64,000 nt of DNA, taken from positions 6,262,001 to 6,326,000 of the forward strand of contig JBBCBC010000012.1 of NCBI GenBank assembly GCA_037126765.1, given 5' to 3'. A program made the position numbers and the translations under genes. This DNA is from Stenogyne calaminthoides. Lineage: Eukaryota; Streptophyta; Magnoliopsida; Lamiales; Lamiaceae. The notes under the pieces are model-generated. The model was given only the letters and a program-made list of their open reading frames with translations. It did not search any database and was not told the origin of the DNA. Below, one piece after another: positions 1-10,485 of the stretch. How positions within the stretch are numbered: the stretch's first letter is position 1; the number at the start of each line of letters is the position of its first letter.

Positions 1-675
1 TTTTGTGAGCACTAATTTCAACATTAACTGGACAAAACTTCCCGAAGCTAAAAAATTAAAAAGGCTCTGAATCAAAACTATTTGAATGGTGTGATCGCAC
101 TCGATCTTTAAGCCTCCCTTCCCTTAATGAAATTATCTGCTCTATATTTGATATTCTACTTTTGTGTTCCATAACGCTGGATAATAACACGACGTTATAC
201 AATATCAACGTGTTAATAATCTAGTAGGATGAAACATCAAATGGAATAGAGGAATCGAACTACCCTTTCACCTTATCCACAAAGAGAGAGAACATAAATA
301 AACAAAGACAATCTATTTTTAGTATCGTTAATATCAATAATGTATTTACTTTATAATCGAGAAAAATGAGCATTCATATTTTCAATACATCAACCATTAA
401 ATTGAATCAAATGAAGCATCAAGATCAAAACAAGCCAAGAGTTATTATGAGAAAAGTTCATTTTCTTAATTAGTTACAACATTTTAAATTTTACTCAATT
501 CTGGTCATAACAATTATTATGAGAAACCCCCATTTTTTAGTTTGTTCTCATTAAAAAGTTTTTTTTTTTATCAAAGTTTTAAGTTTCATTTTTTTCTAGC
601 CAAGAGAATAATATTTTGGATCATCATACCTTTAATGAAGCTAACAAAAACTTGAAAAAGAATGGGCCAAGGGTC
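1..675. other. AT-rich non-coding DNA, no gene seen
   Basis: I see no coding frame, RNA gene or recognisable repeat here. The stretch is AT-rich with long T runs near 555-570. It may be decayed internal sequence of the copia remnant that follows, but nothing visible proves it. Confidence 0.5.
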
Positions 676-783
676 TCGAATAGAATTTCATAGGGTAAGG
701 GCTCAGTCGCTCAGATCCAATCTCATTTCAACAACCTTGAATTAGCACCCTTCTTCACTAAAGGCATTCCTCACACAATTTAG
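676..783 (+). pseudogene. Ty1/copia RNase H tail remnant
   Basis: In the frame CAG at 712 the sequence reads QIQSHF, then LELAPFFTKGIPHTI, and stops at 781. This resembles the end of copia RNase H, where a segment of the form IQS...QLAD.FTKGLP closes pol. No longer frame survives upstream. The position, about 320 bp before an LTR start at 1107 and on the same strand, is where the end of a copia pol should be. The call rests on one short motif, so a chance match is possible. Confidence 0.42.
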
Positions 784-1106
784 GAGTCACAAAAATGTAA
801 TACTAGACACATTTTGTTGGATTGAGTTTCCAATTATATATGGAGAAGTCAAATAGCCAACAAGCTTGTAAAAGCAAAGAGTAGGCTTAATATTTGATGT
901 TATCTTGCCCTAGAATACATTGAAGAAGATGGAAGAAAATAGAGGGAGAAAAACGATTCACGCTTTTGAGAGGGTCCAAGAACCAAAAATCTTACAAAAA
1001 ACAATATTTTTAGCTTCAATTATTGGATCGAGCGAAAATTTTGTCGAGCCTTTGAACTTGTCGAGGTACATTTTGAATGGTGGAGATCGTATTAGGAGCT
1101 CTCTAT
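784..1106 (+). other. Copia 3' non-coding remnant with possible polypurine tract
   Basis: The stretch lies between the pol remnant and the LTR start. A purine-rich GGTGGAGAT at 1079-1087 lies 20 bp before the LTR start and could be a polypurine tract. Positions from about 1028 to 1106 match about 16145-16221, directly upstream of the related LTR at 16222. The 69-codon frame at 920-1129 resembles nothing and runs into the LTR, so it is not called as a gene. Confidence 0.4.
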
Positions 1107-1517
1107 TGTTGGGAATAGGCCCAACATAAAGTTTATTTTTGGGGATTCACTTGTGCGCAGTCGGGATAAAAGTGTTGTTTCTTAAAAATCAACCGTTGGA
1201 TCGAACTGTAATTTGAATATCACGTTCAGGACACATTGGGGTTGATTCTCGACAAAGGAGATCGGGTTCTAATATTCCGAGCATTGTGAACAAAGGAACT
1301 GGAGTTGGTGTTGTTGGCTGAGATCTTTCTAATCTCATTGTTATTATCAAGTATTGATTGTGTTTATACGTTTGTGGTAGAATATATGTTGTGATAAATT
1401 GTAATATTTGAATTTTTCTCATAGTGAAGTTTTTCAGGTAGACTCTGGTCTCATGGTTTTTATTTCTCACGTTGAGGAGTTTTTTTTCTTAAAATTTGAA
1501 ACACTCACCTCTCGTGT
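1107..1517 (+). repeat. Truncated copia LTR, same family as 16222-16724
   Basis: It begins TGTTGGGAATAGGCCC, as does the LTR at 16222, and matches it through about 1480 (CACGTTGAGGAGTTTTTT in both). The last about 100 bp expected from the other copy, including the TATCCCAACA end, are missing because the gypsy LTR begins at 1518. By position it would be the 3' LTR of the decayed copia element whose pol tail precedes it. Confidence 0.75.
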
Positions 1518-2580
1518 TGTTGTGTTCGATATAATAATTCAGATTAATCGAACACGTAAGAGCCGCATACGTGTAATATTTATTAAAATAATCATGCCCA
1601 ATGGACAAGTATTCGCCACATCGATCGTGAAAGGGAATTAAATGAGCCAAGTCAAAAAGACTCAGACGGCGGCCCAAAGGCCTCGATATCCCGAAGGCCA
1701 AGATCCGCCAAGAATCTCGCAACTCGATATCCCCGAAAAGACTCAGATATCCCGAGGGTTAGTATGCTCAAGAACTCCGAGATATCCCGAAAGACTCGAG
1801 ATATCCCGAGGGGGTCAAGATGCTCGCAACTCGATATCCCGAAAGGCTCGGATATCCCGAGGGTCAAGATGCTCAAGATCACAACATAATGAAGACTCGG
1901 CATCCCGAGGGGTCGAGTGCTTCGACACTCGATATCCCAAGACCCGGACATCCTGAGGACTCAGTGTGTTCGAGGAGGACAGTATTCCAGCATAAAACTG
2001 ACATGGTTAAAGGGGCGAACAAAGCATCCGACCGAGAAAAAGATTAATTTGGACAACCAAAAAGAGTGCCTTTACGACAAGCAAGCTCCAAGATCAATCT
2101 AGAAGACGGTTGGGAACGTGGCAATATCACTCGATTCCTCGCATGATCCAAGTCTCCAAATTTCATGCTTGCAACCCAAATTCATGCTTTGCCAGTGCTA
2201 TAAAAGGAAGAAAAAAGAAGAGAAAAGGTTGAGAGAAATTTCCCAAAAAAAGTTATACCCACACAAGAAATTCCCCAGAGGCGAGAACGGAAAAATTCGA
2301 GTGATTATCCCCACATACGTAAAACCCTAGCACTCATATGCTAACTCTCCAAATTATCTTCATCTGCAATGATTCATCTTCATAAGGTGTATCAAATATT
2401 GTACGTGTAAAGCTCGCAATACCACATCCTGACTTGGTATGCCCCCAGAGTAGTCATTTCCTGACGAACTGGGTCAACAAATTCATCTTATTTACAATTT
2501 ATTTTATACGTGCATGTTTTTTTTGTGAGTCGTTCCCAAATTAGCCACATAATACTCTTCGTAAAAAACGACTCGCGACA
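1518..2580 (+). repeat. Gypsy 5' LTR
   Basis: 1063 bp, TG...CA ends, direct copy of 13792-14791. A degenerate tandem array lies at about 1680-1870 with units built on GATATCCCGA...CCGAGGG. In the 3' LTR the same units read ATATCCTGA...CCTGAGGG. The 63-bp length difference lies mostly in this array. A TATA box is at 2199, followed by purine-rich transcribed leader and the shared block TGGTATGCCCCCAGAGTAGT. Confidence 0.9.
2199..2205 (+). promoter_or_regulatory. TATA box of gypsy 5' LTR
   Basis: GCTATAAAAGG, identical in both LTRs (the 3' copy is at 14406-14412). It lies about 380 bp before the LTR end, in the place expected for the U3/R border. The start of the genomic RNA is inferred about 30 bp downstream. 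Confidence 0.7.
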
Positions 2581-2600
2581 ATTGGCGCTAGAAGGAGGGT
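2581..2600 (+). other. Gypsy primer binding site
   Basis: ATTGGCGCTAGAAGGAGGGT follows directly after the LTR end. The TGGCGC core, beginning with the TGG that pairs with a tRNA CCA end, is typical for Tat and Athila type elements. I could not assign the primer tRNA with certainty. Confidence 0.65.
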
Positions 2601-2664
2601 GCTTCACCAAGAAACCAACCCATACACAAACCCTTAGTGAGCCGAGGCAGAAAAAAGAAATATA

Positions 2665-4324
2665 ATGCCTCAATCTAGGAACACACAAATAGAGAGGTTG
2701 GGACAAAGTCGACCTCATGACCGGAAAGAGGCTCAACGTCAGCCTCATAAAGATCAGGCAGTGGAGATTACCAATCTTGAGGATATTGCCAATGATCCGG
2801 CGGCCACAACAAAGGCCATCACTTTCTTGTTGCGAGCACAGAAAGAGAGGGCCGAAAAAGAGTTGGCTAAGTTAGAAACTCAAGAACATGAAGAGCGACG
2901 CTCGCATACACCTGATAGCGAGCAAGTTAAAAAGAAAACTGCGAAGCGGGCCAATAAAAAAACCGATGATACGTCTGATGACGAACTGCCTCAAGGGTCT
3001 AGACCATCAGCGTTTGGGATGTTTGAGGCTCTCCGCCAAAGACCGAATCGATAATAATAGGCGGCAGGATCCAGGAAAGGAACAACCAATAAAAATGCCC
3101 GCACATTCAGATCTTCATGATCATCCGCCTTACCGAACAAAAATCGGCGGGAACAAAATTGTCTATCCATCATCGATTGGGTAGTCAAGCACGAACTTGG
3201 AAAGGGGGACTGCCCCATCACGAGCATGACCCACTGGGTCCTCATGATGGGAAACAGCCCCGATCTAAGTCTGTCAGTTCCACAAAATTTGCGGAAATGC
3301 AAAAAGCCATCGAGGGTTTACAATCGACTGCCGCGACCAAGGGCCACCCTCGAGCGAGCATAATACCCTGCTTGCCATTGTCACCGGCTATCATGGCGGC
3401 TGAAATACAAGTGAAAGTAGCGAAGTCCCGACCGCCAATTCCCATGTTCGATGCTGAGTCTGACCCTCATGTCCATCTCAGCAAATACTCGGACTTTATG
3501 ATCGCGATGGGGGCCACAGACGCAACGTAGTGCCGATCATTCCCCATGACTTTGGGTGATCGGGCACATAGATGGTTTTCTACTTTGCCCGATGCGTCTA
3601 TCACATCTTTCGCTCAATTGGGACAACAATTTCTGTCCCACTTTTCATCCACGTGTGCTCGCCCAGCGCCAAAAACAAAGGTTGGCGCATTTTTCCCAAC
3701 TAAAAGGTGAGTCTGATCGAGTGTACATAGAAAGATTTGATAAATGTTTGTATGATGGAGCCCCAGTCGAAGAGGATGCCAAGATCCTCGCGGTGGTCGG
3801 GGGCCTGACCCTGAATACTGACATGTGGAAGGCCATGCACCAAGATTGGCCGAACACATACTCAGAGTTCCGAGAGCGAGCGGCCAAAATCATAGCCATG
3901 CAAGATTTGCTCGCCCAATCACAATTGGGTCGAAAACTACAACTAGGAAAGTTTTGGGAAGAAAGTGATGAATGAAGGGGGTACAAACCCCGTGCTCTTT
4001 CAAACCATTCAAGAAAGAGCGTACAAACGCCCTACTGAAGTCTTTTTATGCGTTCAAATGAAAACAATGTTTAACCAAATCAGAGATCGGGACATATTGG
4101 ATAGGCCAAGAAGAATCATAATGGACAAGCATCGGCTTAATGCTTCCAAATACTGTAACTATCACGAGTACATCGTGCACAATACAGTAGATTGTCGTGA
4201 TTTACTCCGCCAACTTTGGAAGCTATACGAAGATAATCGTCTTACCCAATTCTTAAAAAAGCCGGCAAGCAGAGACTCCCAAACAGAAAAAATAGAAGAT
4301 CGAAGGGGTAAGCGAAAAGTTTAA
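2665..4324 (+). pseudogene. gag: Gypsy gag polyprotein, broken
   Basis: Encodes the capsid-like structural protein. The 129-codon first frame (2665-3054) starts with MPQSRNTQIERL and is rich in Glu/Lys helix. A frame shift follows. The capsid domain (Retrotrans_gag type) spans about 3400-3950: PIPMFDAESDPHVHLSKYSD, then an in-frame TAG at 3529-3531, then CRSFPMTLGDRAHRWFSTLP, then another shift into GESDRVYIERFDKCLYDGAP. The nucleocapsid-side segment at 3965-4324 has YCNYHEYIVHNTVDCRDL, a form seen in Tat-type gag in place of a plain CCHC knuckle. At least one stop and three frame changes prevent expression as one protein. Confidence 0.82.
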
Positions 4325-4394
4325 CAAACATCCGGCGCTGATCCCGGAAGAATCACGTAAGAGGTCTGAGTTACCCAAAAGAGGGCCTCCTACT

Positions 4395-5296
4395 GTGGGA
4401 AGAGGTCGAGAAAGCCAAGAGATTCACATGATACGTCCTGAATATGGTCCGGTGGGTGGATGTTATCAGGCACCAACATTATCGAACGGACAAAAAAAGA
4501 TGGAGATGCGTGCCATGCGAAGCATCCATCAAGTGAAGGTGGTGAGCACATCAGATAGCACGCCACCCTCTCACCAAATCATGTTTTCAGAAGACGATCT
4601 CGACGGAATAATAACTCCCCACAATGACTCCTAACCATTAGTGCTCGCCTCTCCTCCGGGTTGAAGGTGCACGCCTCTCAGTTGACATCGGAGCTTATGC
4701 GAACATTTTGTTCGTCAACACCCTTCACTAGATGGAAAAGCAAGTTGGGGACTTGAGCGAAGATATTGAACCGTGATCATACCATAATGGGTTTTGGGGA
4801 ATCTGTAACCCGACCCTATGGTATGATTAGGTTAGGAGTCGAGCTAGAATCAACTCTGAATCCGGACATCCGACGAACTAGAATGCTAGATTTTGTAATC
4901 GTCGATGCTCCATCTACTTATAACGGGTTTCTAGGTCACCCGTTTATTCAAGAATTTAAAGCGGCCTGTTCTACGTATTACTATTGTGTTAAATTTCCAA
5001 CACAAGATGGAACAGGTAGCGTAAAAGGAGATCAGAAGAAAGCTCGAGATTGTTTGCTATCATGTGCACCAGAAAAACAAAATATCGTCAACATGATGGA
5101 GCAAACATGGGAGATTGGTGAGACAAGCCAGCGAGCAAATGCCTCGCCTAAATATCTTCCGACGAACATAAGTTTGACGAGCACAGCTCCTCGTGCGAAC
5201 ATAGAATACGCGAACACAGAGTCCGGGGTGGAAACTCATGCTCTAGATCTCCTAGATCAAATGAATATTGATCCACCGAACGAGCAACGGACCTAG
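4395..5296 (+). pseudogene. Gypsy aspartic protease region, broken
   Basis: Would cleave the gag-pol polyprotein. The active-site segment in the frame at 4678 reads SVDIGAYANILFVN. Functional proteases have D-T-G or D-S-G, and here the triad is D-I-G at 4684-4692. Downstream, 4766-5296 is open and shows GMIRLGVELES, then FVIVDAPSTYNGFLGHPF and STYYYCVKFPT...GSVKGDQKKAR. These blocks are well conserved in plant gypsy protease regions upstream of RT. The two parts are in different frames. The segment 4395-4634 is the linker from gag and has no recognised domain. Confidence 0.75.
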
Positions 5297-5459
5297 AACC
5301 TCGTGATAGGTTTTGAACCCATGGAGGTTGATGACGAGCACCGGGGGTCCATTCAAGATCCTCGGTGGAAGCAAAAAATAAAGCGAGCAACACCTGTCGA
5401 ACAACTGGAGCCTATCAACATCGACCCTAACAGACCTAAGTTAGAAGTGTTCATTGGTT

Positions 5460-6440
5460 CAGAATTACCTGAACCAATTCGAACATAAATGATTGCTTAT
5501 CTTCAAACAAACTTGGATGTGTTCGCATGGCCGCACGAGGACATGGTTGGAATTGATCCAAAACATGCATGCCATTCCTCAACCTTGATCCAATACAAAC
5601 TCCAAAGTGATCCGTAAGCCTAAAAGTTTAGTCCTAAAAGTATCGCGGCAATGAATAGTGAAATCAAAAAGTTGCTCGACAACAAACCGATTTGAGAGGT
5701 GAAATGCCCAAGATGGCTTGCCAAACCCCGTGTCAAACCAGTAAGTCTAATGGATCTTGGAGACTATGTATTGATTTCACTGATTTAAACAAGGCATGTC
5801 CGAAAGATAACTTCCCGATGCCGCATATCGATTATTTGATCGATAATACAGCAGGCCATGAACTCATGACTTTCATGGATGCATTTGCTGGTTATCACCA
5901 AATACCCATGCATCCTGACGATCAAAAGAATATGGCATTCTCGCAGCAAAAGAATATGTATCGCTTGTAACGCATGCCATTCGGATTAAAGAATGCCGGT
6001 GCAACATATCAACGTTTGGTGAACAAAATGCTTTCGGCGAATACATCGGCCAATAATTGAGGTATATATTGATGATATTTTGGTAAAGAGCGAACATAAG
6101 GAAGATCACATCACCCACCTCGCACAAACGCTTTGATATACTCGAGGAGTACAACATGAAGTTAAATCCGAAGAAATGCGACTTTTTGGGGTTCACTCAG
6201 AAAATTCCTGGACATATGGTCACCAACGAGGATCGAAGTGAACCCATCAAAGATTCAAGCCATGCTCGATATGCAGTTCCCCCTGCGAGTGTGAAAGAGG
6301 TCCAAAAGTTAACCGGACGTTTAGCTTCCGTAGTTTCCGGTTTATATCACGAACCGAGACAAATGCAAACCTTTCTTTGATACATTAAAGAAAGGGAAAT
6401 TCCAAAGGACCGAGCATTACCAAAATGCATTCAATCATTG
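5460..6440 (+). pseudogene. Gypsy reverse transcriptase, broken
   Basis: Would copy the element RNA into DNA. Motifs in order: WRLCIDFTDLNKACPKDNFP (about 5758-5820), MTFMDAFAGYHQIPMHPDDQ (about 5866-5925, holding the first catalytic Asp), then after a stop and a shift YIDDILVKS at 6065-6091 with the catalytic DD pair, and the thumb region MKLNPKKCDFLGFTQKIPGH from 6156. The frame is broken near 5970, 6055 and 6140. The Tat-type LNKACPKDNFP motif is intact. Confidence 0.85.
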
Positions 6441-7200
6441 AAGCAAAGACTTGCGTATACTCGGACACCGCCTAAGCTGTCCCCTGCAAACAACTCTATT
6501 TGTATCTTGTTGCATCCAACATGCATCAACTTTCTGGCTCGTGACGAAAGCAGAAGAGACCACACACTTGCCCGCGCTTTACTATGTAAGCCAAGTGCTT
6601 AAAGAAGTTTCTAGCTCCTGGTACCCTCCATTGGAAAAATTAGCATATGCTCTCTTAATGAGTGTTCGAAAATTGTGACCATACTTTTTCGATCACTCAC
6701 TCGAGGTACTCACCACCATCCCATTGAGCCAAGTCCTTCACCGACCAGATCCTGCAGTCAGATTTTTCAAATGGGTGGTGGAGTTAAGACAATTTGGCAT
6801 TACGTTCGCTCCGCTAACAGCGATGAAGGGTCAAGCTATGGCCGATTTTATGGTTGAGTTAACGTATCCACAAATGTCCGAAAAAGCTATCGACCAACCA
6901 TGGCATATGTATGTTAATGGCTCATCAACAAGTTCAAGAGCCGAGCAAAGGTAGTTCTCATCACTTCGACCGACAAACATTCAACAAATGCATCCATTTT
7001 GATTTCCCAGCTTACAAATAATGAAGCCGAATATGAAGCTTTGATCGCTGGGCTAGAAATGGCAATGACAATGGGAATTCAAAGGCTGATGATTTACAGT
7101 GATTCTCAGATAATCGTTTATCAAGTAACAAAGTAGTACGAGGCCCTAAAGAACAAATGGTACAATATCGACCCAATTAGCAAAAAGAGTTGCTCGAGCA
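6441..7200 (+). pseudogene. Gypsy RNase H, broken
   Basis: Would degrade the RNA strand during reverse transcription. The connection region shows PALYYVSQVLKEVSSSWYPP (about 6573-6632), as in the gypsy tether. RNase H itself has WHMYVNGSSTSSRA (about 6901-6942), where the usual D of YVDGSS is N. TNNEAEYEALIAGLEMA follows at about 7017-7067, and YSDSQIIVYQV at about 7097-7130. Frame shifts near 6680 and 6950 and a TAG after QVTK (7134) split it. Confidence 0.78.
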
Positions 7201-7282
7201 TTTCAACAAGTTTTCATAGAACAATTACCACGATTGGGTAATTGCTTCACGATGCTTTACACGCCTCGCAACATCAGAAGGA

Positions 7283-8542
7283 GTGACGAACACAACGGAA
7301 ATTGTGGTCGTCACAACTTGTTCGCCATCAGTTCCCAGAGCTATGATCGCTCAAGTAACAAGCGAACATGAAACTTGGATGACTCCAATCCTGAGTTACT
7401 TACAAAAGGGACTTCTCCCTGAAAATAAGGCCCAAGCTACTCGCCTCAGATTACAATCTGCTCGTTATACTATCATAGACGAGCATTTGTACAAAAGAAG
7501 CTTCTCACTTCCACTATTGAAGTGTATTACTCCTGAAGAGGGCCGTGTACTTCTCGAGCAAATCCATGATGGAGTATGCGGAAATCATACAGGTGGGCTC
7601 GTCCTGGCGCACAAAATAGTCAGACAAGGTTATTATTGGCCAACCATCAAAAAAGATTCGCTCGCGTATGCTCGTGCGTGCTACAAGTGCCAGGTACATG
7701 CTCCACTTATTCATAGCCCACCTGAAGAATTAATGTCAGTTTATAGCCCATGGTCATTTGCTAAATGGGGGATCGATTTGATCGGCCTATTTCCTACTGG
7801 CACGTCGGGAATAAAATATGTTGTGGTTGCCGTGGATTACTATACTAAATGGGCGGAAACCGAAGCCATTGTCAAAATTACCGAACAAAAGATGTGGAAT
7901 TTTGTTTGGAAAAATATCATTTGTCATTTTGGACTTCCCCAATTATTAGTAACTGATAACGGCAAACAGTTCGATGGAAGTGAATTCAGACAGAATTGTG
8001 CTCGCTGGGGCATAAAAAAACACTACTCAACTCCGTATTATCCCCAGTCAAACGGACAAGTTGAAGCCGTTAATAAAATTATCAAGCATACCCCCAAGGC
8101 CAGACTTGATAATTCCAAGGGGGGAGGATGGGCTGAAGAGTTGCCTGAAATATTATGGGCCTATCGAACAACTTTCAGAACATCAACTGCGCAGACCCCG
8201 TTTGCCTTGGCATTTGGTGCGGAAGCCGTTATACCCGCATAAATCAAGATTCCAAGTCATCGAACAATGACTTTTGGAGAGCACATCAATGACCAGACGC
8301 TCGCCCTGAGTGCAGACCTGTTGGAAGAAAGAAGGACGGAGGCTGATTTCAAGAATGCCATGTACAAAAAGAGATCAGAGAAGTTCTACAACTCCAAAGT
8401 TCGAACACGCGGGTTCAATGTGGGCGAGCTGGTTTTAAGGCGAGCAACGGGGGTATCAAGTGGTGTGTTCGGCCGAGCATGGGAAGGTCCGTTCAGAGTT
8501 ACAGAACGTTTGCTAAACGGGGCCTATGACTTGGAAGACTGA
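7283..8542 (+). pseudogene. Gypsy integrase, core intact, C-terminus shifted
   Basis: Joins the DNA copy to the genome. The 319-codon frame 7283-8242 holds a zinc-binding HHCC domain (H95, H102, C133, C136 counted from the first Met) and the catalytic core with D165 (GIDLIG), D225 (VTDNGKQF) and E261 (GQVEAVNK). The D225-E261 spacing is 35 residues, the canonical DD35E. The C-terminal DNA-binding part continues in another frame at 8267-8542 (FNVGELVLRRATG, then WEGPFRVTE...GAYDLED). I see no chromodomain after it. The first Met at 7283 is internal to pol, so it is not a real start. Confidence 0.88.
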
Positions 8543-8601
8543 ATGGAGTCCCATTGTCCTACCGTGGAATCGTCAAATTTGAAAAAAATATTATCAATAA
8601 T

Positions 8602-8752
8602 AGCGAGCATAGTTGGCCGAAAAAAGTCATCCACACAGCTGAAGCGAGCATAGTTGACCGAACAAAGTCATCCACACAGCTGAAGTGATCATAGTTGGCC
8701 GAACATAATGGCCGATGTAGCTGAAACGAACACAAATGGCCGAACATAATCA
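8602..8752 (+). repeat. 41-bp tandem repeat, about 3.6 copies
   Basis: Units start at 8602, 8643, 8684 and 8725, each near AGCGAGCATAGTTGGCCGAA and ending CACACAGCTGA. The period is 41 bp and divergence rises toward the 3' side. Confidence 0.85.
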
Positions 8753-9046
8753 ACCATTCAGTTCAAACGAGTAGGACAATCCTGAAAGAAGAACACATTA
8801 TGTTCGGTACATATCTTCAGGAAAGAAATCTTTGGCCGACTCTATCGAAAAATGTAAGATACGTGTCAGAACGAGTTGTCAACAGAAGATACGTATCAGA
8901 ACGAGTTGACAAGTGGTGGCAACCAAGCAGGGATGAGTCAATCTTTGAGCAAGAGCTGTCAAAAAGCTGAACAGATGTCAAAAGGGGGAGCAAAAGTAAG
9001 AGAGCCAGCACCAGCTAGCTATGCCAGCACTAGCTTGGGATAGTTC

Positions 9047-9054
9047 TATAAATA
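9047..9054 (+). promoter_or_regulatory. Possible internal TATA box
   Basis: TTCTATAAATAGGGG lies in the post-pol spacer. A purine-rich tract and a block shared with the LTR leader (TAGTATGCCCCCAGA) follow. It could drive a short sense RNA or be a relic of another LTR. This is a motif match only. Confidence 0.3.
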
Positions 9055-10485
9055 GGGGCATATTGATAGCTTAAAAAAAAGGAGAAAAAAAACATATGAA
9101 GAAGAAAAAAGGAAAAATATTACAATTCTCAGAAGGAAGTTGGTTTAGTATGCCCCCAGACGTAGAAGAATCCAACTCTCGATTCAACAATCATTCAATT
9201 TGAATCGAGCATCCGCTTCGACACTGAAGTCTTTTACCCCATATACATTACGAGCACACAGTTGAAGCTCATTGCCGGACTCAAGATGCTTGGCGAGTCA
9301 TGGTTGCCACTCCGCTACTCACCGCTTATGCAAGAGAGTAAGTCACTAGTCCCCCATGCATCCCAAAAATCTCCTCATAGTGTCCGGGTCAAGCAATATG
9401 CGACGACGATGCTCGAACATCTATTAAAGGGGACGGAATGGTGCGAAATGAATGTTTTGCTCAAGACTGATATAGGTGAAAGCAGCATGCTCGCCACATG
9501 CTCATGTCCGCAAATACCCAAGATAATCACAAACTTGTCCAGAGGGACAAAAGCTTATCTTCTTCTTTGCTTGAGCATGTTATTGAAGAAGGGTAGACAG
9601 ATGATGTGCCACATCCTTGTCAACATCGATTCCATGGACAAGGTGAGGCGGCCTCGCGGTCTACTCAAGATAAGGTTTAAATTCAAAACTCTAGTCTGAT
9701 GTCTATAGTTGTTGTGTAATAGATAGTCTTCTTCAAATATGAAGGTTGTAATAGAATGCAAAGTGTTGCAAAAGAAAAGAAAAAAAATACATGTACTTTT
9801 GTTCGCTAAGATTTTCTAGTTCAAGCCTATTTGAGGTCGCACCTGTTTCGGACGGCTTAAACAAAGACGAAACGAGCCCAAGTCTATGTTCACCGATGAA
9901 ACGAGTTCGTACTCTGATTCCCGCAGCAAAAAGTGAGTAATGGGTACGCAGTCGCAAAAGACGACTTGTACTTACAGATACCCGTAGAGCAAGCGGGTGA
10001 TGAGTGCGGGGTAACAGCTAAATAAGACGACCCTAGTACGAAGTGATCGCACCTAAATAAGACGATTGCGAACCAAGAAAGGGGGGGTTCATAAAGTAAC
10101 CCATCTGGTTGCACCTAAATAAGACGATCAACCGATTGCAACGTCAATAAGACAATCAAAACCGAAAAAAGTCAGGAGAGAGCATAGGCAAACCCAATGT
10201 TCGAATTCATTCAGAAGAAAAGGGGCAAAAACTAGAAGACAACAAAGCGAACACAAAGCAACAAAGCAAACATCAAGCAACACAAGTATCAACATTCATC
10301 CTCAACACTCAACAATCAGGTTAGAGGAAACAGTTCAATATGTAATTCATCCATTCAGTTGTAAAAGTGTTCGAACAAAAGAGAAGAAGTCAGCAAAAAA
10401 TTACAAGTATTGAAGACATTGTTCGAACAAAAGGTGAAGAAGACAAAAAATTACACAACATATGTTCGACAAGACAAAAATAACA

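Larger units (their letters stand above)
8543..10485 (+). other. Gypsy non-coding spacer after pol
   Basis: No supported gene. It holds a 41-bp tandem array (8602-8752) and a TATA-like TATAAATA at 9047-9054. From 9075 a purine-rich leader and GTATGCCCCCAGACGTAGAA resemble the R/U5 part of the element's own LTR. Between 10010 and 10155 the word CTAAATAAGACGA recurs three times plus one variant. The 145-codon frame at 9262-9699 resembles no family known to me. Confidence 0.6.

Noticed and set aside
8267..8542. Chromodomain at the gypsy integrase end
   Set aside because: Only the general C-terminal fold (VGELVLRRA...WEGPFRV) is seen. No chromodomain follows before the tandem repeat.
9262..9699. 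145-codon + ORF in the gypsy spacer
   Set aside because: Longer than its neighbours, but I recognise no motif. It sits in a spacer that is normally non-coding. Left as part of the spacer.
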